DNA of 60,813 bases, from positions 1 through 60,813 of the forward strand of contig NZ_JAKSDZ010000019.1 of the NCBI RefSeq assembly GCF_023509475.1. The letters are read 5' to 3'. The notes below the pieces were generated by a model. The model was not told where the DNA came from and did no database searches. It saw nothing but the letters and a program-made list of their open reading frames with translations. Positions 15,020-22,514 of this stretch are shown here, one piece after another. The first letter of the stretch is position 1. Each line of letters opens with the position of its first letter. This stretch comes from Aestuariirhabdus haliotis (lineage in GTDB: Bacteria; Pseudomonadota; Gammaproteobacteria; Pseudomonadales; Aestuariirhabdaceae). Position numbers and translations under genes: made by a program.

Positions 15020-16438
15020 ATGGCTCAATTGCTGCCATTTTCATCTGTTGATATTGCTAGCGATAGCCTGCACCGGATTCCTGTGTGCAACACTCGCATA
15101 TCTTCGATCCTGCTGCTGGACGAAGGCGATGAGCAGCAAGCGATCGTTCAATCCCTGAAGTTCAGCAGCGGCCTGTTTGAGCAAACCACCCATCTGGAAA
15201 CCGCTCGCGCCCTGTTGAAGCGCTGTCATTTCGACCTTATCGTAGTCAATCTCGACCTTTTTATTGATTCCAATGAAGAGTGGGAACGAATTCTCCGCCA
15301 CTACAGTGGCCACACGGACATTATCTGCCTGAGCGAACAGCGGGATTCCGAGCTGGCGATTCGCGTGCTGCGATCCGGTGGTGCCGATCTGTTGCACAAA
15401 CCCTGCACCGTCAACGATGTGATGAGCTCGGTGCAATACTGCCTGGAACGTCGTAGCAAGGAACGCCAGAGTTACCTGCGCTCCCCCTGGCAGCAGGAAA
15501 AGCTCAGTCAGTCGGAATTGATTGGTGAAAGCACGGCCATTGTTGAAGTCACCGACATCATCAGCCGGGTAGCCCCCACCCCCTCTACCATTCTGATTCA
15601 AGGGGAATCGGGCACGGGCAAGGAGCTGGCCGCACGGGCGGTGCATCTGCAAAGCGGTCGCAAGGGACCCTTTGTTGCCATCAATTGCAGCGCCATTGCT
15701 GCGGACTTGATGGAAAGCGAACTCTTTGGCCACCATCGCGGCGCCTTCACCGGCGCCCAGCAAGCACGGGACGGACTCTTTGTGCACGCCAATGGCGGTA
15801 CGCTGTTCCTTGACGAGATCGGCGAGATGCCTCTGGCCATGCAAGCCAAGCTGTTGCGGGCGTTAGAGGAGCGATGCGTGCGCCCGGTGGGCGGAGAAAA
15901 ACAGGTGCCGGTGGATGTTCGCATTGTCGCCGCCACCAACCGCAATCTGGAACAGGAATCCCGTAGCGGCAATTTCCGCGAAGACCTGTATTACCGCATC
16001 AATATCCTGACCCTGACCATGCCGCCTTTACGGGACCGTCCTGAGGACATCCCTCCTCTGGTGCATCATTTTGTCAGTAAACTCTCCGCCGAACTCAGCG
16101 TACCGGAAATACCGCTGTCCCACGCCGATCTCAGCCAGCTGCAACAACACGATTGGCCGGGCAATATCCGGGAACTAAGCAACTTTATAGAACGCTGCCT
16201 GCTACTGGGCAAATTGCCCCTCGACTACCTGCGCCAGACCCATTTGACGCCTGCCAACGCGCCCGGAAAAGGCTATCCGAGTGAATGGGATCTGGAGAAA
16301 GTGATTAAACATCACAGTTTACAAGTGCTGGAGCAAGCCGGAGGCAATAAGTCGGAAGCGGCCCGGCAGCTGGGGGTTTCCCGTAAAACCCTGGAGCGCA
16401 AACTGCAAGCCTGGGCCAAACTGTCAGCGGAAAACTGA
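15020..16438 (+). CDS. Sigma-54-dependent activator (NtrC family) with degenerate receiver domain
   Basis: Bacterial enhancer-binding protein of 472 aa from ATG 15020 (AAGG about 9 nt upstream). An N-terminal receiver-like domain (about 30-145) keeps acidic residues at LLLDEGDE and the switch Lys (HKPC), but the phospho-acceptor Asp is replaced by Asn (N77 in DLIVVNLDL). The AAA+ domain has Walker A GESGTGKE (195-202), the sigma-54-contacting GAFTGA loop (241-246) and Walker B TLFLDEIGE (261-269). The C terminus is a Fis-type HTH (NKSEAARQLGVSRKTLERKL). No sensor kinase is adjacent. By position it probably drives the sigma-54 promoters of the neighbouring formate dehydrogenase locus; that target is inferred. 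Confidence 0.92.
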   Translation: MAQLLPFSSVDIASDSLHRIPVCNTRISSILLLDEGDEQQAIVQSLKFSSGLFEQTTHLETARALLKRCHFDLIVVNLDLFIDSNEEWERILRHYSGHTDIICLSEQRDSELAIRVLRSGGADLLHKPCTVNDVMSSVQYCLERRSKERQSYLRSPWQQEKLSQSELIGESTAIVEVTDIISRVAPTPSTILIQGESGTGKELAARAVHLQSGRKGPFVAINCSAIAADLMESELFGHHRGAFTGAQQARDGLFVHANGGTLFLDEIGEMPLAMQAKLLRALEERCVRPVGGEKQVPVDVRIVAATNRNLEQESRSGNFREDLYYRINILTLTMPPLRDRPEDIPPLVHHFVSKLSAELSVPEIPLSHADLSQLQQHDWPGNIRELSNFIERCLLLGKLPLDYLRQTHLTPANAPGKGYPSEWDLEKVIKHHSLQVLEQAGGNKSEAARQLGVSRKTLERKLQAWAKLSAEN

Positions 16439-16464
16439 GTCTCTTTCAGTTATCAATCAAGCTG

Positions 16465-17394
16465 CTAAGGTGTCCACAAAATTTCGCCGCATTGCGAGAG
16501 ATCGTAACCGCCGTAATTGCCCGCCTGCTGTTGCAAGGCCTGAGAGCGAAACTGCCCCACCAGCTGCTGTACCAAGACGCGGAAATAGATCGCCTGGGGC
16601 ATTACCATATCCAGCGCCTCGCTGCCCAGTGAGAAAAACGGTAAATCAAACTGGCTGGCAATGGCCCGAGACACAATGCCGTAATCGGCTCTTCGCTCGT
16701 TCAACTGCACCGCCACCTCAAATTCGCTAAGGGCGCCATCCCCCAACACCAGCTCATCGATCGAACGATGATGTAACGCCAGCTGTTCATCAAACAACCG
16801 TCTGGCGCCGGAACCGGACTGACGCAACACCCAGCGACTGCCTTCAACAAAACAGCCTTGAGCATTCTCAGGCGGCACTCCCGGGCGCGTCGCAATTCCC
16901 ACTTCACGCTCGAACAAACGCACCATGGTCCACTGCCGATGATTCTGGTAACGCTGCAACAACGCCGGATGACGCACTCGACTTTCGGCTGCTGGGCCCC
17001 AGTGCATGACACAGAGATCAGCACGTCCTCGATCGAGCATGGACAACCCCAAACGAGTACCGGTAACTGACAAGGAGACCAGGCCAGCATCCTGCATATC
17101 CCGCTGCTGACGGGATAAGGCCTGCTGCATCAACAGATCACCACTGCCCACCACCAGCAGGCGGTCCGTCAGTACCCCGCCATGGCAGGATTCAAGCAAC
17201 CAACTTTCGACCAGACGCTTGGGGAATAACCACTTACCGGTAATTTTGGTCGCGGGTATGACGCCCTCGCTGACCATCGAATAGACTTTTTTCTCATTCA
17301 ACTGGAGAAAATCGGCCACCTGTTTGATATTGAGGAATTCGGCGCCTCCCTGCTCATTTTTTGCCTTGCCGGCTACAACCTGTGCCTGCTGCAT
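16465..17394 (-). CDS. HTH regulator fused to a periplasmic-binding-protein-like ligand domain
   Basis: The 309 aa begin with an excisionase/MerR-type winged HTH (FLNIKQVADFLQLNEKKVYSMV, about residues 19-41, then KWLFPKRLVESWL). A PBP-like domain of the molybdate-binding/PF12727 type follows (about 75-295), containing GSGDLLMQQAL, ADLCVMHW and the typical WVLRQSGSGARRLF and ADYGIVSRAIA. No signal peptide is present, so it acts in the cytoplasm. Such proteins commonly accompany molybdoenzyme operons and may sense molybdate or another oxyanion. It is read with fdhD (14-bp gap). Confidence 0.82.
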   Translation of the reverse strand: MQQAQVVAGKAKNEQGGAEFLNIKQVADFLQLNEKKVYSMVSEGVIPATKITGKWLFPKRLVESWLLESCHGGVLTDRLLVVGSGDLLMQQALSRQQRDMQDAGLVSLSVTGTRLGLSMLDRGRADLCVMHWGPAAESRVRHPALLQRYQNHRQWTMVRLFEREVGIATRPGVPPENAQGCFVEGSRWVLRQSGSGARRLFDEQLALHHRSIDELVLGDGALSEFEVAVQLNERRADYGIVSRAIASQFDLPFFSLGSEALDMVMPQAIYFRVLVQQLVGQFRSQALQQQAGNYGGYDLSQCGEILWTP

Positions 17395-17408
17395 CTCCCT
17401 GTCCCTCG

Positions 17409-18266
17409 TTACGGAGTTGCCGACCGCACCGGACGTGGTGCCGGCGGTTGGTCAAACTCGATATTTTCCTGACCATTGAAGACCAGGAAGTGCTTGCCCT
17501 TGGCGCGGCCGATCATGGTCAAACCGACTCGCTGGGCCATCTCCAGGCCCATCTGAGTTAAACCGGACCGCGACAACAACAGTGGGATACCCATCTGGGC
17601 GACCTTGATCACCATCTCGGAGGTTAGCCGGCCGGTGGTGTAAAAGATCAGCTCTTGCCCCTGCAGGTCGTCCAACAGCATGCGCCCTGCCAGCGTATCC
17701 ACCGCATTGTGGCGCCCCACATCCTCGACAAAATCGACCACTTCACTGCCCCGGCAGAGGGCACAACCATGCACCGCCCCCGCCTGACGATAGATTTCGT
17801 TATGACGTGACAGGGAATCGAGCAATTCGTAGATCCCCGACTGGGTGTAGCGCAACCGGGCCAGCTCGATGTCGTCAAACCGGTTCATCATGCTGGCGAA
17901 CACCGTGCCCTGGCCACAGCCCGTCGTCACCGTTTTGCGCCCCAGGCGTTCCTGCCAACCCTCAATACTGCCATCGGTAACAACCGCCGCGGCTTCGACA
18001 TCCCACGCCACCTGAATGGCACGTACCTGCTCGAGTCGATCGATGATGCCCTGGTTCAACAGATAGCCCAGAACCAACTCTTCCGGGCGACGCCCCATAG
18101 TCATCAGGGTGAGCAACTCAACCTTGTCGATATAGATCGTTAGCGCTCGCTCACCCGCGATATCAATGGCCCGGGGAGTACCCTGCTCATCCAGCGCCTC
18201 GATGCGATGGGTTGCCTCAAGCCCGGACTGGCTCATCAAGGGGCGATAGGGCGAAATCCCATTCAT
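17409..18266 (-). CDS. fdhD: Formate dehydrogenase accessory sulfurtransferase
   Basis: Transfers sulfur from a cysteine desulfurase to the Mo-bis-MGD cofactor of formate dehydrogenase, making the enzyme active. The persulfide-carrying CxxC loop is visible in VHGCALCRGSEVV, followed by DVGRHNAVDTLAG and FYTTGRLTSEMVIK, all FdhD signatures. I choose ATG at 18264-18266 (GGAG 10 nt upstream), giving 286 codons with the stop; a TTG seven codons earlier has no RBS. A sigma-54 promoter on the minus strand (18360-18376) lies about 94 bp upstream. Confidence 0.95.
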   Translation of the reverse strand: MNGISPYRPLMSQSGLEATHRIEALDEQGTPRAIDIAGERALTIYIDKVELLTLMTMGRRPEELVLGYLLNQGIIDRLEQVRAIQVAWDVEAAAVVTDGSIEGWQERLGRKTVTTGCGQGTVFASMMNRFDDIELARLRYTQSGIYELLDSLSRHNEIYRQAGAVHGCALCRGSEVVDFVEDVGRHNAVDTLAGRMLLDDLQGQELIFYTTGRLTSEMVIKVAQMGIPLLLSRSGLTQMGLEMAQRVGLTMIGRAKGKHFLVFNGQENIEFDQPPAPRPVRSATP

Positions 18267-18359
18267 GGTTCTCGTTCTCCAGATCAACGATTAATAAAGC
18301 AGGCGCAACAAAAGTCCATGCTCGCCAGCGCTGCGCCATCTCTTTTGCAAGGATGAAAA

Positions 18360-18376
18360 GCAAAAAGCGTACCCTG
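18360..18376 (-). promoter_or_regulatory. Sigma-54 promoter for fdhD and the HTH/PBP regulator
   Basis: On the minus strand AGGGTACG, four bases, TTGCT give GG-N10-GC with GC at plus coordinates 18360-18361 and GG at 18372-18373. It closely matches the -24/-12 consensus and points into fdhD. Confidence 0.65.
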
Positions 18377-18404
18377 GCAAACGGGCCAATACACCTACAT
18401 AAAG

Positions 18405-18421
18405 TGGGTCATTATGACCCA
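18405..18421. promoter_or_regulatory. 17-bp dyad, candidate enhancer site between divergent sigma-54 promoters
   Basis: TGGGTCAT, one base, ATGACCCA: perfect 8-bp arms around a central T. It lies between the minus-strand promoter at 18360-18376 and the plus-strand promoter at 18491-18507. That is where an activator such as the 15020-16438 protein would bind to serve both. The binding partner is inferred. Confidence 0.5.
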
Positions 18422-18490
18422 GCCACCCGATGAATCCTAAGCAACTGCCCCAAATCGTCCCAGTGCAACCGACCAATACCAGACTTTTTT

Positions 18491-18507
18491 CAGGAACAGC
18501 CTTTGCA
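18491..18507 (+). promoter_or_regulatory. Sigma-54 promoter for the DUF3305/DUF3306 genes
   Basis: GGAACA (from 18493), four bases, TTGCA give GG (18493-18494), N10, GC (18505-18506). The match to the -24 half is weaker than at the other sites, but spacing is exact and the start codon is about 98 bp downstream. Confidence 0.5.
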
Positions 18508-18604
18508 TCAACACCCGCATTAAAGACAGCAGTAAACACAACAGCAACCACAGCAAGAACCAACCCGATCGACCTAATCTTGCCAAATCACCAGGAGCTC
18601 TCTC

Positions 18605-19126
18605 TTGCCAGCGCAAATCAGCAACCCGGACGATAGTTACACCATCAAGGTGGCGATGGTAAGAACCCAGGCCAGGGTCGGCCAGTGGCTGACGGATAAC
18701 TGGGAGTGCCTGCTATTACCCGCCGAAGCATCCGATCCGGATCAGGCCACCACCTGCGCCACACTCCAACTGTTATTGCATCGGGATGAGCGAACTGCGT
18801 ATCGAATGAACCTGAGTTCGCGAGAGCCCAAGCTGTTTATTGTCTGCGATCTCGATGATGAACAAGAGGATGAACTGATGCACCCCTTGCGCATCAGCGC
18901 CAGCCAGGACCTGGCCGCCGCCTATATGGACGGAGGCGAAGAGGATGTCTTCTCCGCCCCGATGCCTGCCGCCGTCCAATGCTGGATCGAGGCATTTATG
19001 AGCCGTCACGGAGAAGACACCAGCGACACCGGCAAACGACGCCGTCGGGGCAAAGGCGAAAAGCACAAAGGGGCAAAAGACGCTCAACCAGAGACCACCC
19101 CTCACTCCCAGGAAAACTTGTCATGA
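18605..19126 (+). CDS. DUF3305 domain protein of the formate dehydrogenase locus
   Basis: The 173-aa protein starts at TTG 18605 (AGGAG 9-10 nt upstream). The core IKVAMVRTQARVGQWLTDNWECLLLP followed by LLLHRDERTAYRMNLSSREPKLFIVC resembles DUF3305, a family found almost only next to fdh genes. The basic C-terminal tail (GKRRRRGKGEKHKGAKD) is a visible extra feature. No membrane segment or catalytic motif is seen, so it is probably a cytoplasmic maturation or assembly factor, which is an inference from neighbourhood. Its stop overlaps the next start (ATGA). Confidence 0.82.
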   Translation: MPAQISNPDDSYTIKVAMVRTQARVGQWLTDNWECLLLPAEASDPDQATTCATLQLLLHRDERTAYRMNLSSREPKLFIVCDLDDEQEDELMHPLRISASQDLAAAYMDGGEEDVFSAPMPAAVQCWIEAFMSRHGEDTSDTGKRRRRGKGEKHKGAKDAQPETTPHSQENLS

Positions 19127-19854
19127 CGGCAGATGACAATGACGGCAATAACGAAGGCTTTGCTAGCCGCTGGAGTCGATTAAAACGCCAGTCGGAAGCA
19201 CCCACTTCGCCCGAACCCTCAATAGCGGATCAGGCATCCCTGACACAGACCAGCAACAAAAGCCTGGAACAATCGCAGGCAGCCACGCAAGATCACGACT
19301 CTGACGAGGCACCGAAAACCGACGCCGATATGCCCGAACTGGGCAGCCTTGGCAACGATGACAGCTACGCCGACTTCCTGTCAGAAGGGGTCAGCGACGA
19401 ATTGCGCGCCAAGGCCCTGAAGCAACTGTTCCATCTTTCCCACTTCAACATCACCGACAAGCTGGACGACTACGACGAGGATTTTTCAGTTTTCGAGCCC
19501 CTCGGCGACACCGTCAGCGAACACCTGAAACGCTGGATCGACCGAGATCCGAGCAATACCCATCCGAAGCCAGCCACCGACCAGGACAGCACAATCGCGT
19601 CCGATCAAGCCGACAGTGGCAAGTCAACCTCATCGACCGATGACCCAGAAACCGAAGCGCAATCCTCTGCGCAAGCACAGCAGACACCCGCCGAGACATC
19701 CGAGACCAGCCAGGCCCGGAATGACCCGACGGAATCACAGCAAGCAAAACCACCCAACGACACCCCAGCACAGGGTAACGCGGCAGAACGTTCTCCCCGC
19801 ACCCATTCGGACATTAGCGACCCTGAGGGACAAAACAACCCAGGGCAGACCTAA
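19123..19854 (+). CDS. DUF3306 domain protein of the formate dehydrogenase locus
   Basis: From the ATG at 19123, which overlaps the previous stop by 4 nt, the product has 243 aa. It begins with the DUF3306 hallmark EGFASRWSRLKRQ, continues with a conserved-looking core (YADFLSEGVSDELRAKALKQLF, DYDEDFSVFEPLG), and ends in about 90 residues of low-complexity Ser/Thr/Gln/Pro/Glu-rich sequence. DUF3305-DUF3306 pairs accompany membrane formate dehydrogenases; their role is undefined. The long disordered tail may be specific to this lineage. Confidence 0.82.
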   Translation: MTADDNDGNNEGFASRWSRLKRQSEAPTSPEPSIADQASLTQTSNKSLEQSQAATQDHDSDEAPKTDADMPELGSLGNDDSYADFLSEGVSDELRAKALKQLFHLSHFNITDKLDDYDEDFSVFEPLGDTVSEHLKRWIDRDPSNTHPKPATDQDSTIASDQADSGKSTSSTDDPETEAQSSAQAQQTPAETSETSQARNDPTESQQAKPPNDTPAQGNAAERSPRTHSDISDPEGQNNPGQT

Positions 19855-19910
19855 AACCATACAAAAAATAAGACAAATTCGGACTTTAAAAGACTTTACA
19901 CCCGAAAGAG

Positions 19911-19927
19911 CCGGTTCCGGTTTTGCT
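19911..19927 (+). promoter_or_regulatory. Sigma-54 promoter of the fdh structural operon
   Basis: CCGGTTCC, four bases, TTGCT give GG (19913-19914), N10, GC (19925-19926). It is 73 bp before the polyferredoxin ATG. The -12 half is perfect and the -24 half partial. Confidence 0.55.
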
Positions 19928-19999
19928 ATAGATAAAGCGGGCTGGAAAACCATAAGAAATAAAAAGGCTTGAGCCTTACAACCAGCCTGATGAGGATCT

Positions 20000-21601
20000 A
20001 TGACTGTTGTAACCATGGAACGACCGGGGTTAGCTGTTAACCAGTATGAACCCCAAACCAGCACCATTACCTATCGGAGCTCCGGCGAGCTACTGATAAC
20101 CGGGCCTGAGCACCGTGCACGGCTGGCGGCTGCCGAACTGGCAGGCGCACTCAAATGCACGGTGCTAATCACCGAAGCGATGCCCGCTACCGTCAATGTC
20201 GATATGGAACGGGCGGCCGGACTGGAGATTAACGCCCCGATACACCACCACAGCTTGCAGTCCCTCGGCGGCTATATGGGTCATTTTGACGCAATGGTCT
20301 CATTGCCTGGCGGCCTGATTGATAATTCGCTGGCCAAGCTCAGTCAGCTCAAAGCCTTCGACCTTGTGCTCGACCTGGGCAGCAGTGCGTTGATCGGTAA
20401 CCAACGTTCACCCGCAGGCTATTTCCATTGCCCGGATCAAAACAGCCTGGCGACCGCCCTGGAAGAGTTGCCAGATCTGGTTGGCGAGTTCAGCAAACCG
20501 GTTTACCTGCGCCTTAATAACGACATCTGCGCCCACAGCAACAGCACCTTAATTGGCTGCACCCGTTGCCTTGAGGTCTGCCCGGCCGATGCCATTAGTT
20601 CGGTCAGCGGGCGCATCGAAGTCGATCACCACCTGTGCCATGGCGTCGGCGGCTGTGCCAGTGCTTGCCCGACCGGGGCCATCGAGCACCTCGAAACACC
20701 GCCTCATCAATTGCTACAACGCCTGCGCGAGCCTTTGCAACAGCAATCGGCGGCAGTCATTATTCGCACCGACGACAATACGGATATCGCAGCAAATATT
20801 GCTGAACCAGTGATTCAGCTCGTGCTGGAAGAGATCAACTGCGCCGGTCTGGAAACCTGGTTCAGCGCGCTGGCCTGGGGAGCGCCCCGGGTTGTTATTT
20901 TTGCCCCGGACGACCTTGACGAAACTGCGCGCAGCGCTCTACAGACCCAGTTGGGTTTCGCTCATGCGATTCTGCACGGTCTTGGCCTCGAAACGACTCG
21001 CATAAGCCTGCTTGAGTCCACCAATGCCGACACTCTGTCACAGTGGCTGACCAGCGACCTGACACCGGTTTCCAATGCCAGTTATCTGCCCGACCACAAA
21101 CGCCGGGAAGCCCTGTTCCAGGCCATCGACCAACTGTTTACCGCTGGCGAACAACAAGCCCAGGCCTTTGGCCTGCCAGCAGGAATGCCCATGGGCGGTC
21201 TAGATATCAACCAGGAGCAGTGCACTCTATGTATGTCCTGCGCCGGTGTCTGCCCCACCCAGGCCCTGCAATCGGGGGGCGATTCACCCAAGCTGCTCTT
21301 TACCCAACACAATTGCGTGCAATGCGGGCTCTGTGTCAGCGCCTGCCCGGAAAAGGTGCTGGATCTGCGCAGCGAGTACCAGCTGGATCCCTCGGTGCGC
21401 AAATCCCAGCAAACCCTCAATGAGGATGCGCCACTGTGCTGTGGCGATTGCGGCAAGCCCTTTGCGACCCAAAGCCTGCTTCGCAAGATGCAGGAGAAAC
21501 TGTCTGGCCACAGCATGTTCCAGAACAGCAATCTGCTCGAACTCTGTGGTGACTGCCGCGTGAAAGCCTTAATGAAACAGGATTCGGAGTTACTGCAATG
21601 A
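20000..21601 (+). CDS. Polyferredoxin-like 4Fe-4S protein of the formate dehydrogenase operon
   Basis: 533 aa with two pairs of 4Fe-4S motifs: CTRCLEVCPADAI and CHGVGGCASACP (about residues 190-225), then CTLCMSCAGVCPTQAL and CVQCGLCVSACPEKVL (about 410-455). Two additional CxxC pairs are near the C terminus (CCGDCGKPF, LCGDCRVK). No signal peptide is present, so it is cytoplasmic. Homologues occur directly upstream of torD-like and fdhA genes in many proteobacteria and probably assist electron transfer or cofactor/cluster assembly. It overlaps the next gene by 4 nt. Confidence 0.85.
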   Translation: MTVVTMERPGLAVNQYEPQTSTITYRSSGELLITGPEHRARLAAAELAGALKCTVLITEAMPATVNVDMERAAGLEINAPIHHHSLQSLGGYMGHFDAMVSLPGGLIDNSLAKLSQLKAFDLVLDLGSSALIGNQRSPAGYFHCPDQNSLATALEELPDLVGEFSKPVYLRLNNDICAHSNSTLIGCTRCLEVCPADAISSVSGRIEVDHHLCHGVGGCASACPTGAIEHLETPPHQLLQRLREPLQQQSAAVIIRTDDNTDIAANIAEPVIQLVLEEINCAGLETWFSALAWGAPRVVIFAPDDLDETARSALQTQLGFAHAILHGLGLETTRISLLESTNADTLSQWLTSDLTPVSNASYLPDHKRREALFQAIDQLFTAGEQQAQAFGLPAGMPMGGLDINQEQCTLCMSCAGVCPTQALQSGGDSPKLLFTQHNCVQCGLCVSACPEKVLDLRSEYQLDPSVRKSQQTLNEDAPLCCGDCGKPFATQSLLRKMQEKLSGHSMFQNSNLLELCGDCRVKALMKQDSELLQ

Positions 21602-22224
21602 GCGCCGACCTGATCACAACCGACAACGCTGTAACCGCCACCAACGCACTGCCAGTGTTGAGCGATGAAGATCATCTTCGCGCCGAAGGCTATGCCCTTC
21701 TGGGTACGTTGTTACGCGGCGCACTCTCCGACGAACTGATGCAGCTGCTGGCGGGCATCGAGATTGAGTCGGCCCATAGCCCCATCGAGCACGCCTACAG
21801 CACCTTGCAACAAAGCGCCGTGCATACTCGGGTAGAAGCCGCACGACAGGAATACCAAAGCCTCTTTATTGGTATCGGCCGGGGCGAACTGTTGCCCTTC
21901 GGGTCCTGGTACCAGACCGGATTTATGATGGAAAAGCCCCTGGTCAAACTGCGTCAGGATCTGCAGGAACTGGGCTTTGAGCGTCAACAGGATACCCACG
22001 AACCCGAAGATCACGTAGCCGCACTCTGTGAAGTGATGACCTACCTGATCGAAGCCGGTTCAACCGAGCAACAACAGCGTTTCTTCCGCACCCATATGCA
22101 GGGCTGGATACAACGCTTTTTCGATGATCTGCAAAACGCCAACAATGCCAACTTCTATATTGCGGTTGGCCAACTGGGTGAAGCGTTGCTGCAAGCAGAG
22201 ATCGATCGTTTTGATCAACCATAG
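21598..22224 (+). CDS. TorD/DmsD-family molybdoenzyme chaperone
   Basis: 208-aa helical redox-enzyme maturation protein expected to bind the Tat signal peptide of FdhA and hold it until the cofactor is loaded. Family features are the alpha-helical layout, the EYQSLFIGIGRGELLPFGSWYQTGFMMEKPL region (family core motif Y/F-x-x-LF..G.GPxxxPP..S), and EPEDHVAALCEVMTYL (the E-x-DH motif). ATG overlaps the polyferredoxin stop. The substrate assignment follows from its place two genes before fdhA. Confidence 0.88.
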   Translation: MSADLITTDNAVTATNALPVLSDEDHLRAEGYALLGTLLRGALSDELMQLLAGIEIESAHSPIEHAYSTLQQSAVHTRVEAARQEYQSLFIGIGRGELLPFGSWYQTGFMMEKPLVKLRQDLQELGFERQQDTHEPEDHVAALCEVMTYLIEAGSTEQQQRFFRTHMQGWIQRFFDDLQNANNANFYIAVGQLGEALLQAEIDRFDQP

Positions 22225-22266
22225 ATTTGATTAGCCACCATTCAAAAACCCGCAGGGGAGAGAACA

Positions 22267-22467
22267 ATGAGTAAGAAATCGCTGAGCAAGGAGCAATTGC
22301 AGAGACGTGAGTTTCTGACCGGAGTTGCTGTCACCGCGAGTGCTGCAGCCGTGGTCGGTGCCGCAGGCTCTGTCCAGGCCGCTGAAGAGCCGCTCGAAGA
22401 AAAACAGTCAGGGCGTTACCGCAAGTCGGATCACGTCAAGGCCTATTACGATACCGCCCGCATCTAG
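22267..22467 (+). CDS. Small twin-arginine protein of formate dehydrogenase operons (FdhX type)
   Basis: 66 aa: a polar start, QRREFLTGVAVTASAAAVVGAAG with the twin-arginine pair at about residues 14-15, and a short polar C terminus (GRYRKSDHVKAYYDTARI). It matches the short 'formate dehydrogenase region TAT target' family found just ahead of fdhA. It is probably exported or membrane-associated with the complex; its role is not established. A strong RBS (AGGGGAG) precedes ATG 22267. Confidence 0.85.
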   Translation: MSKKSLSKEQLQRREFLTGVAVTASAAAVVGAAGSVQAAEEPLEEKQSGRYRKSDHVKAYYDTARI

Positions 22468-22514
22468 GCGACGTTTCAGGTTCTGATACCGGATTAACAC
22501 GAGGCAACATAACA

